Source of the DNA: Polynucleobacter victoriensis
Lineage (GTDB): Bacteria > Pseudomonadota > Gammaproteobacteria > Burkholderiales > Burkholderiaceae
DNA length: 64,000 bases
Reading direction: 5' to 3'
Assembly: GCF_900187875.1 (NCBI RefSeq)
Contig: NZ_FYEX01000001.1
Coordinates: forward strand, 62,001 to 126,000
Part shown: piece after piece, positions 9,286 through 17,801 of the stretch
How positions within the stretch are numbered: position 1 is the stretch's first letter
Layout of the letters: each line of letters starts with the position of its first letter
The notes under the pieces: model-generated
The model's input: only the letters and a program-made list of their open reading frames with translations
What the model was told of the DNA's origin: nothing
Databases searched by the model: none
Translations under genes and position numbers: made by a program

Positions 9286-9921
9286 AAATTATTACTAAGC
9301 CCAAGGCCATTGTACGAGGAAGTCGCAGAGAGACTGCGAACAAGTATTTTTTCTCATGAATTTGCTCCAGGTTCATGGATTGACGAGCAAGCCATAGCAA
9401 AAGAATATGGCATCAGCCGCACCCCAATGCGTGAAGCGATCAAAATACTGGCTGCTGAAGGCTTGATAACCATGAAAATGAGGCGCGGAGCCTATGTTAC
9501 TGAGGTCAGCAAGTCAGACTTGAACCAAATTTTCACAGTGCTAGCCCTTCTTGAGGGGCAAGCATGTCGAGAAACCGCCCTAAAAGCTTCAGAAGGACAG
9601 CTTGAAGCCCTGGACTCTATTCACATGAAACTAGAAAGAGCTGCGGCAGATAGAGATTTAGAGCAATTCTTTGCTATTAACCAATCGTTTCATGACAAGC
9701 TTCAAGAGATATCTAATAACCCTTGGATGAAACGAGTGATTGATGACCTGAGAAAGGTTCTTAAATTGCAGCGTAGAGACTCACTTAGCAAACGAGGCAG
9801 AATGGAAAGTTCCTTGCTTGAACACAGAAAGATCTTATCTGCCCTGCTCGCTCGTGACGCCGATTTGTCTGAGAAGCTAATGAAGGAACACCTACTCCAA
9901 GGGCAACTTGCAGCCAAGTAA
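9277..9921 (+). CDS. GntR family regulator with FCD domain
   Basis: This 214-aa transcription factor has an N-terminal winged helix (about 11-78, with PLYEEVAERLR, IDEQAIAKEYGISRTPMREAIK and the wing MRRGAYVTEV) and an all-helical FCD ligand-binding domain (about 85-205, with His in NQSFHDKL and in LLEHRKIL as likely metal/ligand residues). FCD members commonly sense organic acids or acyl-CoA intermediates. Divergent placement 93 bases from the mutase start points to control of the propionyl-CoA operon and of itself. The inducer is unknown; methylmalonate, methylcitrate or propionyl derivatives are guesses. Confidence 0.9.
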   Translation: MNSKLLLSPRPLYEEVAERLRTSIFSHEFAPGSWIDEQAIAKEYGISRTPMREAIKILAAEGLITMKMRRGAYVTEVSKSDLNQIFTVLALLEGQACRETALKASEGQLEALDSIHMKLERAAADRDLEQFFAINQSFHDKLQEISNNPWMKRVIDDLRKVLKLQRRDSLSKRGRMESSLLEHRKILSALLARDADLSEKLMKEHLLQGQLAAK

Positions 9922-9926
9922 ACATT

Positions 9927-9954
9927 AAAAAAGCCACTTTGAAGCGGCTTTTTT
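9927..9954. terminator. bidirectional intrinsic terminator
   Basis: Stem AAAAAAGCC / GGCTTTTTT with extra inner pairs lies between the convergent GntR gene and the cytochrome c gene, with T-runs on both strands. Confidence 0.85.
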
Positions 9955-9974
9955 AATCGAGTAAAAAGAAAATC

Positions 9975-10316
9975 TTATTTCTTCATTACCAATGTGCCAG
10001 GCAAGTTAGCAATATAAGCTGCCATATCTTGCAAATCCTTGTTTGAGAATTGTGCAACTTGACCTGCCATGATCGCATTACTACGACCAATATTTGGATT
10101 ATTAGTTACCTTGTAAGCCTTCAAGGCAGCGTACAAGTAATCTGCATGCTGACCAGCCAATTTTGGATATTCAGGAGCCAAAGGCTTATTTAAACCTTCA
10201 CCATGGCAAGCAATACAACCACTCTTGTTAACCAACTCCTCACCTTTTTTAAGGTCAGCTGCCTGTGTAGTCAAAGCAAAAGAGGCCGTTGCGATAGCAA
10301 TCAAAATACGTTTCAT
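9975..10316 (-). CDS. small periplasmic c-type cytochrome (class I)
   Basis: The 113-aa product has a Sec signal peptide (MKRILIAIATASFALTTQA, cleavage near 19-20) and one haem motif CIACH (Cys34, Cys37, His38). A Met in NAIMAGQVAQF is the probable sixth ligand. The size and the YPKLAGQHADYLYAALKAY segment resemble c553/c4-half-like cytochromes of the COG2863 type. It is downstream of a second, related cytochrome gene with 15 bases between them. The electron partner is not visible; a soluble carrier to a terminal oxidase is likely. Confidence 0.9.
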   Translation of the reverse strand: MKRILIAIATASFALTTQAADLKKGEELVNKSGCIACHGEGLNKPLAPEYPKLAGQHADYLYAALKAYKVTNNPNIGRSNAIMAGQVAQFSNKDLQDMAAYIANLPGTLVMKK

Positions 10317-10331
10317 GTCGACTTCCCCTAC

Positions 10332-10679
10332 TTATTTCAATTTATTAATAGTTGTGGCAGAAGTTTGAGCAGCATAGTACTCAGCAATATCAGCCATATC
10401 TTGATCGGTTAATGTACCTGCGATACCACGCATAGTTGGATGTTTACGCTCACCCTTTTTATATGCTTGTAATGCAGAAACGATGTAAGCAGCGTTTTGA
10501 CCGCCCAATAGAGGCACGGTATAGATTTCTGGATAGCTGATTCGGTAGCCAGGTATTGCGTGGCAACCAATACACATTGCAACTTTAGGTTCAGCAGCTT
10601 TAGCGTTACCCACAGTTTGAGCATTCACAGTACCAGCCAATGTCATGGCAGCAACAGCAACAGTTAGTAGTTTTTTCAT
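10332..10679 (-). CDS. small periplasmic c-type cytochrome (class I)
   Basis: The 115-aa product has a signal peptide (MKKLLTVAVAAMTLAGTVNA) and one haem site CIGCH (Cys36, Cys39, His40). The segment LLGGQNAAYIVSALQAYKKG aligns with the equivalent stretch of its neighbour (LAGQHADYLYAALKAYK), so the two probably arose by tandem duplication of a c4-type half. The ATG at 10679 was chosen because it begins a classic signal peptide; a TTG three codons earlier is possible. No clear Shine-Dalgarno sequence precedes either start. Confidence 0.88.
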   Translation of the reverse strand: MKKLLTVAVAAMTLAGTVNAQTVGNAKAAEPKVAMCIGCHAIPGYRISYPEIYTVPLLGGQNAAYIVSALQAYKKGERKHPTMRGIAGTLTDQDMADIAEYYAAQTSATTINKLK

Positions 10680-10904
10680 AGTGACCAAATATTGAGGTAG
10701 ATCAAAAAAAATGTTCGAAGGGAGTATAGCGGATGAGCAAGGGAAAATGGCTTACAAAGAGTAATTTTTAGGTATTTTCACCAAGTTTTAGACCAACAAT
10801 TGGCTTTTTCGCCGTAAAACCAGTCAGCATGTAGAAAAAAATCAACAACTTGAGGCTTAACTTTTTGCTAGCAATACAATAATGAATAGTTATGGAGAAT
10901 TTAA

Positions 10905-11363
10905 ATGTCTAAGATTGCTGCCCGATTAAAAGAGTTAAATATTGAACTGCCATCTGCTGGCGCTCCAGCAGCTGCATATGTCATGTCTGCCCAGACTGGC
11001 AACACCCTATTTCTATCTGGTCATATTGCTAAGAAAGATGGCAAACCTTTAGTAGGCAAACTAGGGCTGAACATGACTACCGATGAGGGAAAAGCCGCTG
11101 CCAGAAGTATTGCTATTGATCTTATAGCAACGATGCAAGCCCACTTGGGAGATTTGGACCGGGTCAAGCGAATTGTCAAGGTCATGAGTTTAGTTAACTC
11201 TATTGACACATTCACTGAGCATCACTTAGTGACTAATGGTTGCTCAGAATTATTGTTCGAAGTATTCGGTGACTCAGGTAAACATGCGCGTAGCGCATTT
11301 GGTGTAGCTCAAATTCCCCTGGGCGCTTGCGTAGAAATCGAACTAATTGCTGAGGTTGAGTAA
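10905..11363 (+). CDS. RidA/YjgF-family protein (COG0251)
   Basis: The 152-aa product belongs to the longer RidA-like group, whose best-known members hydrolyse reactive enamine/imine intermediates. The C-terminal block HARSAFGVAQIPLGACVEIE contains the conserved Arg that binds the substrate carboxylate and the Pro-Leu-Gly turn. The start has GGAG ten bases upstream. The next gene, a crotonase-like protein, follows after five bases, so the two are probably co-transcribed. Whether the pair handles a common substrate is not evident from the sequence. Confidence 0.85.
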   Translation: MSKIAARLKELNIELPSAGAPAAAYVMSAQTGNTLFLSGHIAKKDGKPLVGKLGLNMTTDEGKAAARSIAIDLIATMQAHLGDLDRVKRIVKVMSLVNSIDTFTEHHLVTNGCSELLFEVFGDSGKHARSAFGVAQIPLGACVEIELIAEVE

Positions 11364-11368
11364 ATATC

Positions 11369-12121
11369 TTGAGGCCAAGTCTAAGCATTCAAGGAAAGAC
11401 TGCTGTTATTACACTCAACAGCCCCGAGTCTGCAAATCGTTTAACAGTAGATGACTTGGCATCACTGCAGCAACATATATCTGAGGTGAATCAGAACCCA
11501 AGCGTTATTGCATTGATAGTTAAATCCACAGGCAAGTATTTTTGCTCAGGCTTTGACATCACAAGTCTAGACGAGTCAGCAAAAGATAAGTCACTCATGT
11601 TTGAAGATGTGGTTAATGCTCTAGAGGATTGCCGACCGATCACTATTGTTGCTATTCAAGGTGGTGTGTATGGTGGAGCTACAGACTTAGCACTTGCATG
11701 TGACTTTAGAGTTGGTAGTCAAGCGGCAGAAATGTTTATGCCCGCCGCAAAACTAGGCATACATTTCTATCAGCGTGGCTTAATGCGTTACGTATCTCGA
11801 TTAGGTGTAGATACGGCCAAACGACTACTGCTCACTGCAGAAAAGATTGAAGCCCCAGAAATGAAAGAAATTGGTTTTCTAACTCAACTAGTAAACCCAG
11901 ATGATTTAGATTCATCTATTGCAGAATTAGTTCAACAACTAACGCTAATGGCTCCGCTCGCTATCTTAGGAATGAAAAAGCACATCAATAGAATCGCAAG
12001 CAGCACACTGAATGTTGAAGAACTTAATCGAGACATTGCACTAGCTCAAAATTCAGAGGATCTTCAAGAAGGCAGAACTGCATGGGCGGAAAAACGCGCC
12101 CCAATATTCAAGGGGCGCTAG
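11369..12121 (+). CDS. enoyl-CoA hydratase/isomerase (crotonase) family protein, atypical active site
   Basis: The 250-aa crotonase-fold protein has oxyanion-hole segments YFCSGFDITSL and QGGVYGGATDLALACDFR. At the first catalytic position Asp replaces the usual Glu (GGATDLA). At the second, the normal Pro-Glu is Pro-Ala (MPAAKLGIHF). It may therefore not be a hydratase; isomerase, thioesterase or decarboxylase chemistry is possible. The start is TTG at 11369, since no in-frame ATG lies before the conserved core. It follows the RidA-like gene by five bases. The 3' end is convergent with parC. Confidence 0.8.
   Translation: MRPSLSIQGKTAVITLNSPESANRLTVDDLASLQQHISEVNQNPSVIALIVKSTGKYFCSGFDITSLDESAKDKSLMFEDVVNALEDCRPITIVAIQGGVYGGATDLALACDFRVGSQAAEMFMPAAKLGIHFYQRGLMRYVSRLGVDTAKRLLLTAEKIEAPEMKEIGFLTQLVNPDDLDSSIAELVQQLTLMAPLAILGMKKHINRIASSTLNVEELNRDIALAQNSEDLQEGRTAWAEKRAPIFKGR
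12096..12118 (-). terminator. possible parC terminator inside the 3' end of the crotonase gene
   Basis: A GCGCCCC / GGGGCGC stem with a 9-base loop is followed on the minus strand by GTTTTCC. The T-run is short, so efficiency is uncertain. It overlaps the last codons of the convergent crotonase gene. Confidence 0.45.
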
Positions 12122-12132
12122 GTTCTCACCAA

Positions 12133-14526
12133 TTAGATACCAGCTGTTAACTTGGCGTCTTTTAACTTTGGCTCTAATGCATGACCTTTACGAGCACGAT
12201 TAGCTGCAAAAGCTTTTAGCGTTTTAGCATCCAAGGCAGCCTCTGTTGGGTTACCAGTTCTACCCAAACCGGACAAGGTAGCACCTGTGTCACCTACTGC
12301 AATAGCAGATTGAAGCTTTTCATTCTTATCCAAATCCATCAAGATGACGCCTTTACCACCGGTTGGCAAACGCTTTAAGTCATCCAATGGGAATACAAGT
12401 AAGCGCCCCGCCTCTGATAAGCAAGCAACACTCTTCATGCCTTCAACTACTTTTGCGGGTGCCAATGGAGCATCACCAGGGGCAAATTTTGCATCCACAC
12501 CAACAAAGGATTTACCTGCTTTGTTACGTGTTGTCATATCTGCCACATTAGCCAAGAAGCCATTACCCGATCTCATTGATAACAAGAGCAAATCATCATT
12601 GTGACCAGCATAGTAAGCAACCATTTGTGTGCCGGCAGCTAAGTTAACGAAGCCAGTTAATGGTGAACCATCCCCTCGAGCACCTGGCAGGTCGGCAACG
12701 GCAACCGTGTAGACACGACCATTATTACCAAAACCAAGCACCACATCGGTCGTACGACATTCAAACGTGCCATACATACCGTCACCAGCTTTGAAACTAA
12801 ATTGTTGTGGGTCATGGTCATGCCCTTGACGTGCCCTGACCCAACCTCTTTGAGATATCACCACTGTCACAGGTTCATCGATGACTTTTGCCTCAGCAAC
12901 TGCCTTTTTCTCTTCCTGAATCATGGTGCGTCGTTCGTCACCAAAAGCCTTCATGTCGGCTTCGATTTCTTTAACAATGCGTTTACGCATGTTCGCATCG
13001 CTACTTAACAGACTCTCTAGATCATCTTTTTCAGTCTTTAATTCATTTAACTCTTGTTCAATCTTAATCGCTTCAAGACGAGCTAACTGACGCAAACGAA
13101 TTTCTAAAATATCTTCAGCCTGACGCTCAGATAATTTAAAGGCAGTCATCAAATCAGCTTTAGGATCATCACTGCCACGAATAATCTTGATGACTTTGTC
13201 AATATTTAGAAGAACTAACTGACGGCCTTCTAAAATATGAATACGGTCATTAACTTTACCTAAACGATGTTCTGTTCTACGCGTCACTGTTGCGACACGG
13301 AACTCAATCCATTCGCGCAAAATCTCACCGAGACCCTTTTGACGAGGTCTACCATCATTACCAATCATCACCAAGTTAATTGGCGCATTGGATTCTAGTG
13401 ATGTGTGAGCAAGTAGTGTTGTTGCAAATTCGTTGACATCAATATTTTTAGTCTTTGGCTCAAAAACCAAACGGACAGGCGCATCTTTGCTAGATTCATC
13501 GCGCACAGAATCTAACAATGACAAAATTGTTTGCTTGAGATTATTTTGTTCTGCTGTGAGTGTTTTCTTACCAACCTTGACCTTTGGATTGGTGAGCTCT
13601 TCAATCTCTTGCAGCACTTTTTGCGTCGATGTGCCTGGCGGCATTTCTGTAACCACCAATTTCCATTGGCCACGCGCCATATCTTCAACCATCCAACGTG
13701 CCCTGACCTTCAAACTACCTCTGCCAGTTTGATAGATTTGTGAAATCTCACTTTGTGAAGAAATAATCTGTGCACCACCTGGGAAATCAGGTCCCGGCAC
13801 ATGAGTCATTAACTCATCATGAGTTAATTTTGGATTTTTCATCAATGCAATGGTGGCACTAGCGACTTCTTTTAAGTTGTGAGATGGCACTTCTGTAGCC
13901 ATACCAACAGCAATACCTGACGCTCCATTTAACAAAACGAATGGCAAACGTGCTGGTAGCAGCTTAGGCTCCTGCATTGAACCGTCATAGTTGGGAATGA
14001 AATCAACTGTGCCTTCATCAATTTCATCTAGCAACAAGCTGGCGATTTTAGTAAGTCTAGCCTCGGTGTAACGCATCGCTGCGGCACCATCACCATCTCT
14101 AGAGCCAAAGTTTCCCTGGCCATCAATTAATGGGTAGCGTAACGAAAAATCTTGTGCCAAACGAACCAAAGCATCGTAGGCTGATTGATCGCCATGCGGA
14201 TGAAATTTACCTAAAACATCACCTACTACGCGTGCACTTTTTACTGGCTTTGCATCTGCGCGTAGATTCATTTCATTCATAGCAAATAAAATTCTGCGCT
14301 GCACTGGCTTTTGCCCATCAGCAACCTCTGGCAAAGCACGACCTTTAACTACGCTAATGGCATAGTCTAAATATGCACGTTCCGCATAAGTTGCTAAGGT
14401 TAATGAATCAACGTCTGCAGAACTCGGCACGACTCTAGAACTTACTGATACAGGCTCAGAAGATTCATCTCCTAGATCTGCAAACAGGTCTGGCTCTTGA
14501 TTTGGATTATTTTTTTTCTTACTCAT
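12133..14526 (-). CDS. parC: DNA topoisomerase IV subunit A
   Basis: The breakage-reunion subunit of topoisomerase IV decatenates daughter chromosomes. The 797-aa product has the winged-helix/tower core with the catalytic Tyr153 in AAAMRYTEARL, the quinolone-contact region around 107-120 (GKFHPHGDQSAYDAL), a coiled-coil dimer gate and a degenerate beta-pinwheel C-domain. Full-length gyrase A is usually longer with six pinwheel blades and a GyrA-box, which I do not see, so ParC is favoured. It is 23 bases downstream of parE and in the same direction. Confidence 0.95.
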   Translation of the reverse strand: MSKKKNNPNQEPDLFADLGDESSEPVSVSSRVVPSSADVDSLTLATYAERAYLDYAISVVKGRALPEVADGQKPVQRRILFAMNEMNLRADAKPVKSARVVGDVLGKFHPHGDQSAYDALVRLAQDFSLRYPLIDGQGNFGSRDGDGAAAMRYTEARLTKIASLLLDEIDEGTVDFIPNYDGSMQEPKLLPARLPFVLLNGASGIAVGMATEVPSHNLKEVASATIALMKNPKLTHDELMTHVPGPDFPGGAQIISSQSEISQIYQTGRGSLKVRARWMVEDMARGQWKLVVTEMPPGTSTQKVLQEIEELTNPKVKVGKKTLTAEQNNLKQTILSLLDSVRDESSKDAPVRLVFEPKTKNIDVNEFATTLLAHTSLESNAPINLVMIGNDGRPRQKGLGEILREWIEFRVATVTRRTEHRLGKVNDRIHILEGRQLVLLNIDKVIKIIRGSDDPKADLMTAFKLSERQAEDILEIRLRQLARLEAIKIEQELNELKTEKDDLESLLSSDANMRKRIVKEIEADMKAFGDERRTMIQEEKKAVAEAKVIDEPVTVVISQRGWVRARQGHDHDPQQFSFKAGDGMYGTFECRTTDVVLGFGNNGRVYTVAVADLPGARGDGSPLTGFVNLAAGTQMVAYYAGHNDDLLLLSMRSGNGFLANVADMTTRNKAGKSFVGVDAKFAPGDAPLAPAKVVEGMKSVACLSEAGRLLVFPLDDLKRLPTGGKGVILMDLDKNEKLQSAIAVGDTGATLSGLGRTGNPTEAALDAKTLKAFAANRARKGHALEPKLKDAKLTAGI

Positions 14527-14549
14527 TATTTTTTCTAAATATCGGTAGA

Positions 14550-16541
14550 TTAAATATCTGCTTCAACTTCATTGCCGCGCTCTTCCAACCAACTCTTGCG
14601 AGCACCAGATTCGGATTTACCCATCAGCATATCCATAGTCTTAACTGTTTCTACCTCGCCCAACGCACCCTCCGTAACAGGAAGCAATCTACGCGTATCC
14701 GGATTCAAAGTTGTGTCCCAAAGTTGTTCAGCGTTCATTTCACCCAGACCTTTAAAGCGACTGATTTGCCATGAACCTTCACGCAAACCATCTTTGCGTA
14801 ACTTATCTTCAATAGCTCTTAATTCGCCCTCATCGAGAGCATATAGTTTTTGTGCTGGTTTCTTTCCGCGAGCTGGCGCATCGACACGGAACAATGGAGG
14901 ACGAGCGATATATACATGACCACGTTCCATCAATTTTGGGAAATGCTTATAGAACAAGGTCAGTAGCAACACTTGAATGTGAGCGCCATCGACGTCAGCA
15001 TCTGACAAGATGCAGATTTTGCCGTAACGCAAATTGCTCAAATCGGGCTCATCAGTTGCTCCATGCGGATCAACACCAATTGCGACAGCAATGTCATGAA
15101 CTTCATTATTAGCAAATAAACGATCACGCTCGGCTTCCCAAGTATTTAACACTTTGCCACGTAAGGGCAAGATTGCTTGATATTCTTTATTGCGACCCAT
15201 TTTTGCAGAGCCACCGGCAGAATCACCCTCCACAAGGAAGAGTTCGTTCATGGCAATATCTTCACTCTCGCAGTCAGTTAACTTGCCAGGCAAGACTGCA
15301 ACACCAGAAGATTTTTTCTTTTCGACTTTCTGACCCGCACGAGTTCTTGCTTGTGCCTGCTTAATCACTAACTCTGCCAACTTACGACCATAATCGACAT
15401 GCTGGTTAAGCCATAAATCCAGAGCTGATTTAACAAAGCCAGAGACTAGTCGTACAGCATCTCTTGAATTCAATCGTTCTTTAATCTGACCTTGGAACTG
15501 TGGGTCTAGAACTTTGGCGGACAAAACGAATGATGCACGAGCAAAAACGTCTTCCGGCATTAACTTCACACCCTTTGGCTGAAGTGCATGAATATCAATA
15601 AAGCTTTTAACTGCATTGAACAAGCCATCACGTAATCCACTTTCATGGGTTCCACCCGCTGGCGTTGGAATTAAGTTGACATAGCTTTCGCGAACAGGAG
15701 CTCCCTCTTCAGTCCAAGCCACAACCCAACTGGCACCCTCACCTTCAGCAAAAGAATCTTCACCTGGTCGATTAGGATCTGCAAAGTGTTCGCCATCAAA
15801 CGCTGGGATCACAACCGGACTATGACCACCCTGGGCCATTGCCTCATCTAGATAACCTCTTAATCCTTGGGTATATAACCAAGTTTGTGGTTCACCACCC
15901 TTTTCTTGAATTAAGGTCACTTTTACGCCAGGCAAAAGAACTGCTTTAGAGCGTAATAGTCTTTGTAACTCAGCGAGAGGAATTTGGGCGCTATCAAAAT
16001 ATTTAGCATCTGGCCAAGCTCTTACGCGCGTGCCATTCGGTCGATCGCCCATTGGAGCAATTTTTGTCTTGAGTGGTTCAACCACAAAACCTGCTTCAAA
16101 TGCCAATGTCGAAATCTGTTTATCACGCCAAACAGTCACTTCCATGCGCTTGGATAAGGCATTGGTTACAGATACGCCCACACCGTGTAGACCACCAGAG
16201 AAGGCATATGCCCCGCCCGAGCCTTTTTCGAATTTGCCACCAGCATGAAGTTGCGTAAATACCAACTCGACTACTGGCCTTTTCTCTTCAGGATGCATGC
16301 CTACTGGAATACCACGGCCATCGTCTTCCACGCTCACACTACCATCGGTATGCAAGGTGACGACGATGTGCTTACCGTAGCCCCCTAGGGCTTCATCGGA
16401 AGCATTATCGATAACCTCTTGAATCATATGCAAAGGGTTATCGGTCCGTGTATACATACCCGGACGTTGTTTGACTGGTTCAAGGCCCTTTAGGACTTTG
16501 ATCGACGATTCGCTGTATTGATCTGATTTTTTTGTTGCCAT
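14550..16541 (-). CDS. parE: DNA topoisomerase IV subunit B
   Basis: The 663-aa ATPase subunit of topoisomerase IV has a GHKL ATPase domain (QEVIDNASDEALGG with Mg-binding Asn46, DDGRGIPVG, GGLHGVGVSVTNALS), a transducer domain and a TOPRIM domain (VEGDSAGGSAKMGRN and DADVDGAHIQVLL). The C-end has the usual SRFKGLGEMNAEQLWDTT. I start it at ATG 16541 (MATKKSDQYS). Upstream in-frame codons are not conserved-looking. No good Shine-Dalgarno sequence precedes it. It is head to head with the CoA-transferase gene, with 27 bases between start codons. Confidence 0.95.
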   Translation of the reverse strand: MATKKSDQYSESSIKVLKGLEPVKQRPGMYTRTDNPLHMIQEVIDNASDEALGGYGKHIVVTLHTDGSVSVEDDGRGIPVGMHPEEKRPVVELVFTQLHAGGKFEKGSGGAYAFSGGLHGVGVSVTNALSKRMEVTVWRDKQISTLAFEAGFVVEPLKTKIAPMGDRPNGTRVRAWPDAKYFDSAQIPLAELQRLLRSKAVLLPGVKVTLIQEKGGEPQTWLYTQGLRGYLDEAMAQGGHSPVVIPAFDGEHFADPNRPGEDSFAEGEGASWVVAWTEEGAPVRESYVNLIPTPAGGTHESGLRDGLFNAVKSFIDIHALQPKGVKLMPEDVFARASFVLSAKVLDPQFQGQIKERLNSRDAVRLVSGFVKSALDLWLNQHVDYGRKLAELVIKQAQARTRAGQKVEKKKSSGVAVLPGKLTDCESEDIAMNELFLVEGDSAGGSAKMGRNKEYQAILPLRGKVLNTWEAERDRLFANNEVHDIAVAIGVDPHGATDEPDLSNLRYGKICILSDADVDGAHIQVLLLTLFYKHFPKLMERGHVYIARPPLFRVDAPARGKKPAQKLYALDEGELRAIEDKLRKDGLREGSWQISRFKGLGEMNAEQLWDTTLNPDTRRLLPVTEGALGEVETVKTMDMLMGKSESGARKSWLEERGNEVEADI

Positions 16542-16568
16542 GGCGGAGAATTGTATCCACATGCGAAA

Positions 16569-17798
16569 ATGACTTCCATGGGAGCACTTAATCATCTTCG
16601 CGTTTTAGACCTCAGTCGAGTACTGGCAGGACCTTGGTGTGGGCAGAACCTAGCAGACCTAGGAGCCGATGTAATCAAGGTTGAGAGGCCAATTACGGGA
16701 GACGATACCCGCCAATGGGGCCCTCCTTTTTTAAGGAATTCTGAAGGCAAAGAAACCACAGAATCCGCCTTTTATTTAGCAATAAATCGGAATAAAAGAT
16801 CAATTACCGTAGATATTTCGAAGCCAGAAGGTCAAGAAATCATCAAAAAACTGGTTTTACAGAGCGATATCGTTATCGAAAACTATAAAGTTGGGCAATT
16901 AAAAAAGTATGGCCTTGATTATGAGAGCCTAAAAGGCATAAAAAATGATCTAATTTATTGTTCTATAACGGGTTTTGGTCAAACTGGCCCTTACGCGCAT
17001 CGCCCTGGTTACGACTATATCGTCCAAGGTATGGGCGGATTTATGAGCGTCACGGGCGAAAAGGAAGATTTACCTGGCGGAGGACCTCAAAAAGCTGGCG
17101 TTGCGATTGCTGACATCTTCACGGGCATGTATGCCACTTCAGCAATACTTGCCGCTGTTGTTCACAGAGATCGAACCGGCGTAGGTCAATACATTGATTT
17201 ATCGCTATTAGATGTACAAATCGCCACCATGTGCAACGTAGCGAGTAATTATTTAACTAGTGGTGTACCGCCTAAAAGTTGGGGTAATGCTAGTGCCAAC
17301 ATAGTCCCTTATCAAACTTTTAAAGCATCTGATGGATGGATCATTGTTGCTGCTGGTAATGACAGTCAATTTAGACACTTTGTGGAGTCTGGGCATGAAC
17401 CTCAACTTGCTGATGATCCTCGCTTTGCAACCAATCCCGAGCGTGTTAGACATCGCACTGAGTTAGATCCACTTCTTCAAAAAATGGTTTTAAAGAAAAC
17501 AAAAAAAGAATGGATTGAACTATTGGATATTGCCAATGTTCCTTGCGGGCCCATCAATAACTTCAAAGAAGTTTTTGAGAACGAACAAGTCATCGCACGC
17601 AATATCAAAATGGAAATGCCCCACCCTACGGCAGGCAAAGTCAATTTAGTTCGCAGCCCAATGAGATTAAGCGAAACGCCAGTGGTGGAACATCGCCCGC
17701 CACCATTACTGGGTGAACACACCCATGAGATTCTTCAAAGCAAATTAGGTCTCACCGAATCTCAAATCAAATCTTTAAAAGAACAAGGCATCATCTAA
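16569..17798 (+). CDS. CaiB/BaiF (family III) acyl-CoA:carboxylate CoA-transferase
   Basis: About 409 aa of a family III CoA-transferase, which moves CoA between carboxylates through an aspartyl-CoA intermediate. Visible features are VLDLSRVLAGPWCGQNLADLGADVIKVE at the N-terminus (about 10-37), the catalytic Asp in RPGYDYIVQGMGG, and C-terminal PLLGEHTHEIL. The start is uncertain among ATG 16569, ATG 16578 and TTG 16551; none has an ideal ribosome-binding site. The MFS gene starts three bases after its stop, so the pair probably imports and activates one organic acid. Substrate unknown; oxalate, succinate, mesaconate and carnitine types all share this fold. Confidence 0.9.
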   Translation: MTSMGALNHLRVLDLSRVLAGPWCGQNLADLGADVIKVERPITGDDTRQWGPPFLRNSEGKETTESAFYLAINRNKRSITVDISKPEGQEIIKKLVLQSDIVIENYKVGQLKKYGLDYESLKGIKNDLIYCSITGFGQTGPYAHRPGYDYIVQGMGGFMSVTGEKEDLPGGGPQKAGVAIADIFTGMYATSAILAAVVHRDRTGVGQYIDLSLLDVQIATMCNVASNYLTSGVPPKSWGNASANIVPYQTFKASDGWIIVAAGNDSQFRHFVESGHEPQLADDPRFATNPERVRHRTELDPLLQKMVLKKTKKEWIELLDIANVPCGPINNFKEVFENEQVIARNIKMEMPHPTAGKVNLVRSPMRLSETPVVEHRPPPLLGEHTHEILQSKLGLTESQIKSLKEQGII

Positions 17799-17801
17799 GT
17801 C

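Noticed and set aside
13433..13732. 99-aa open frame on the plus strand inside parC
   Set aside because: Antisense to a conserved region of topoisomerase IV; no RBS or family features.
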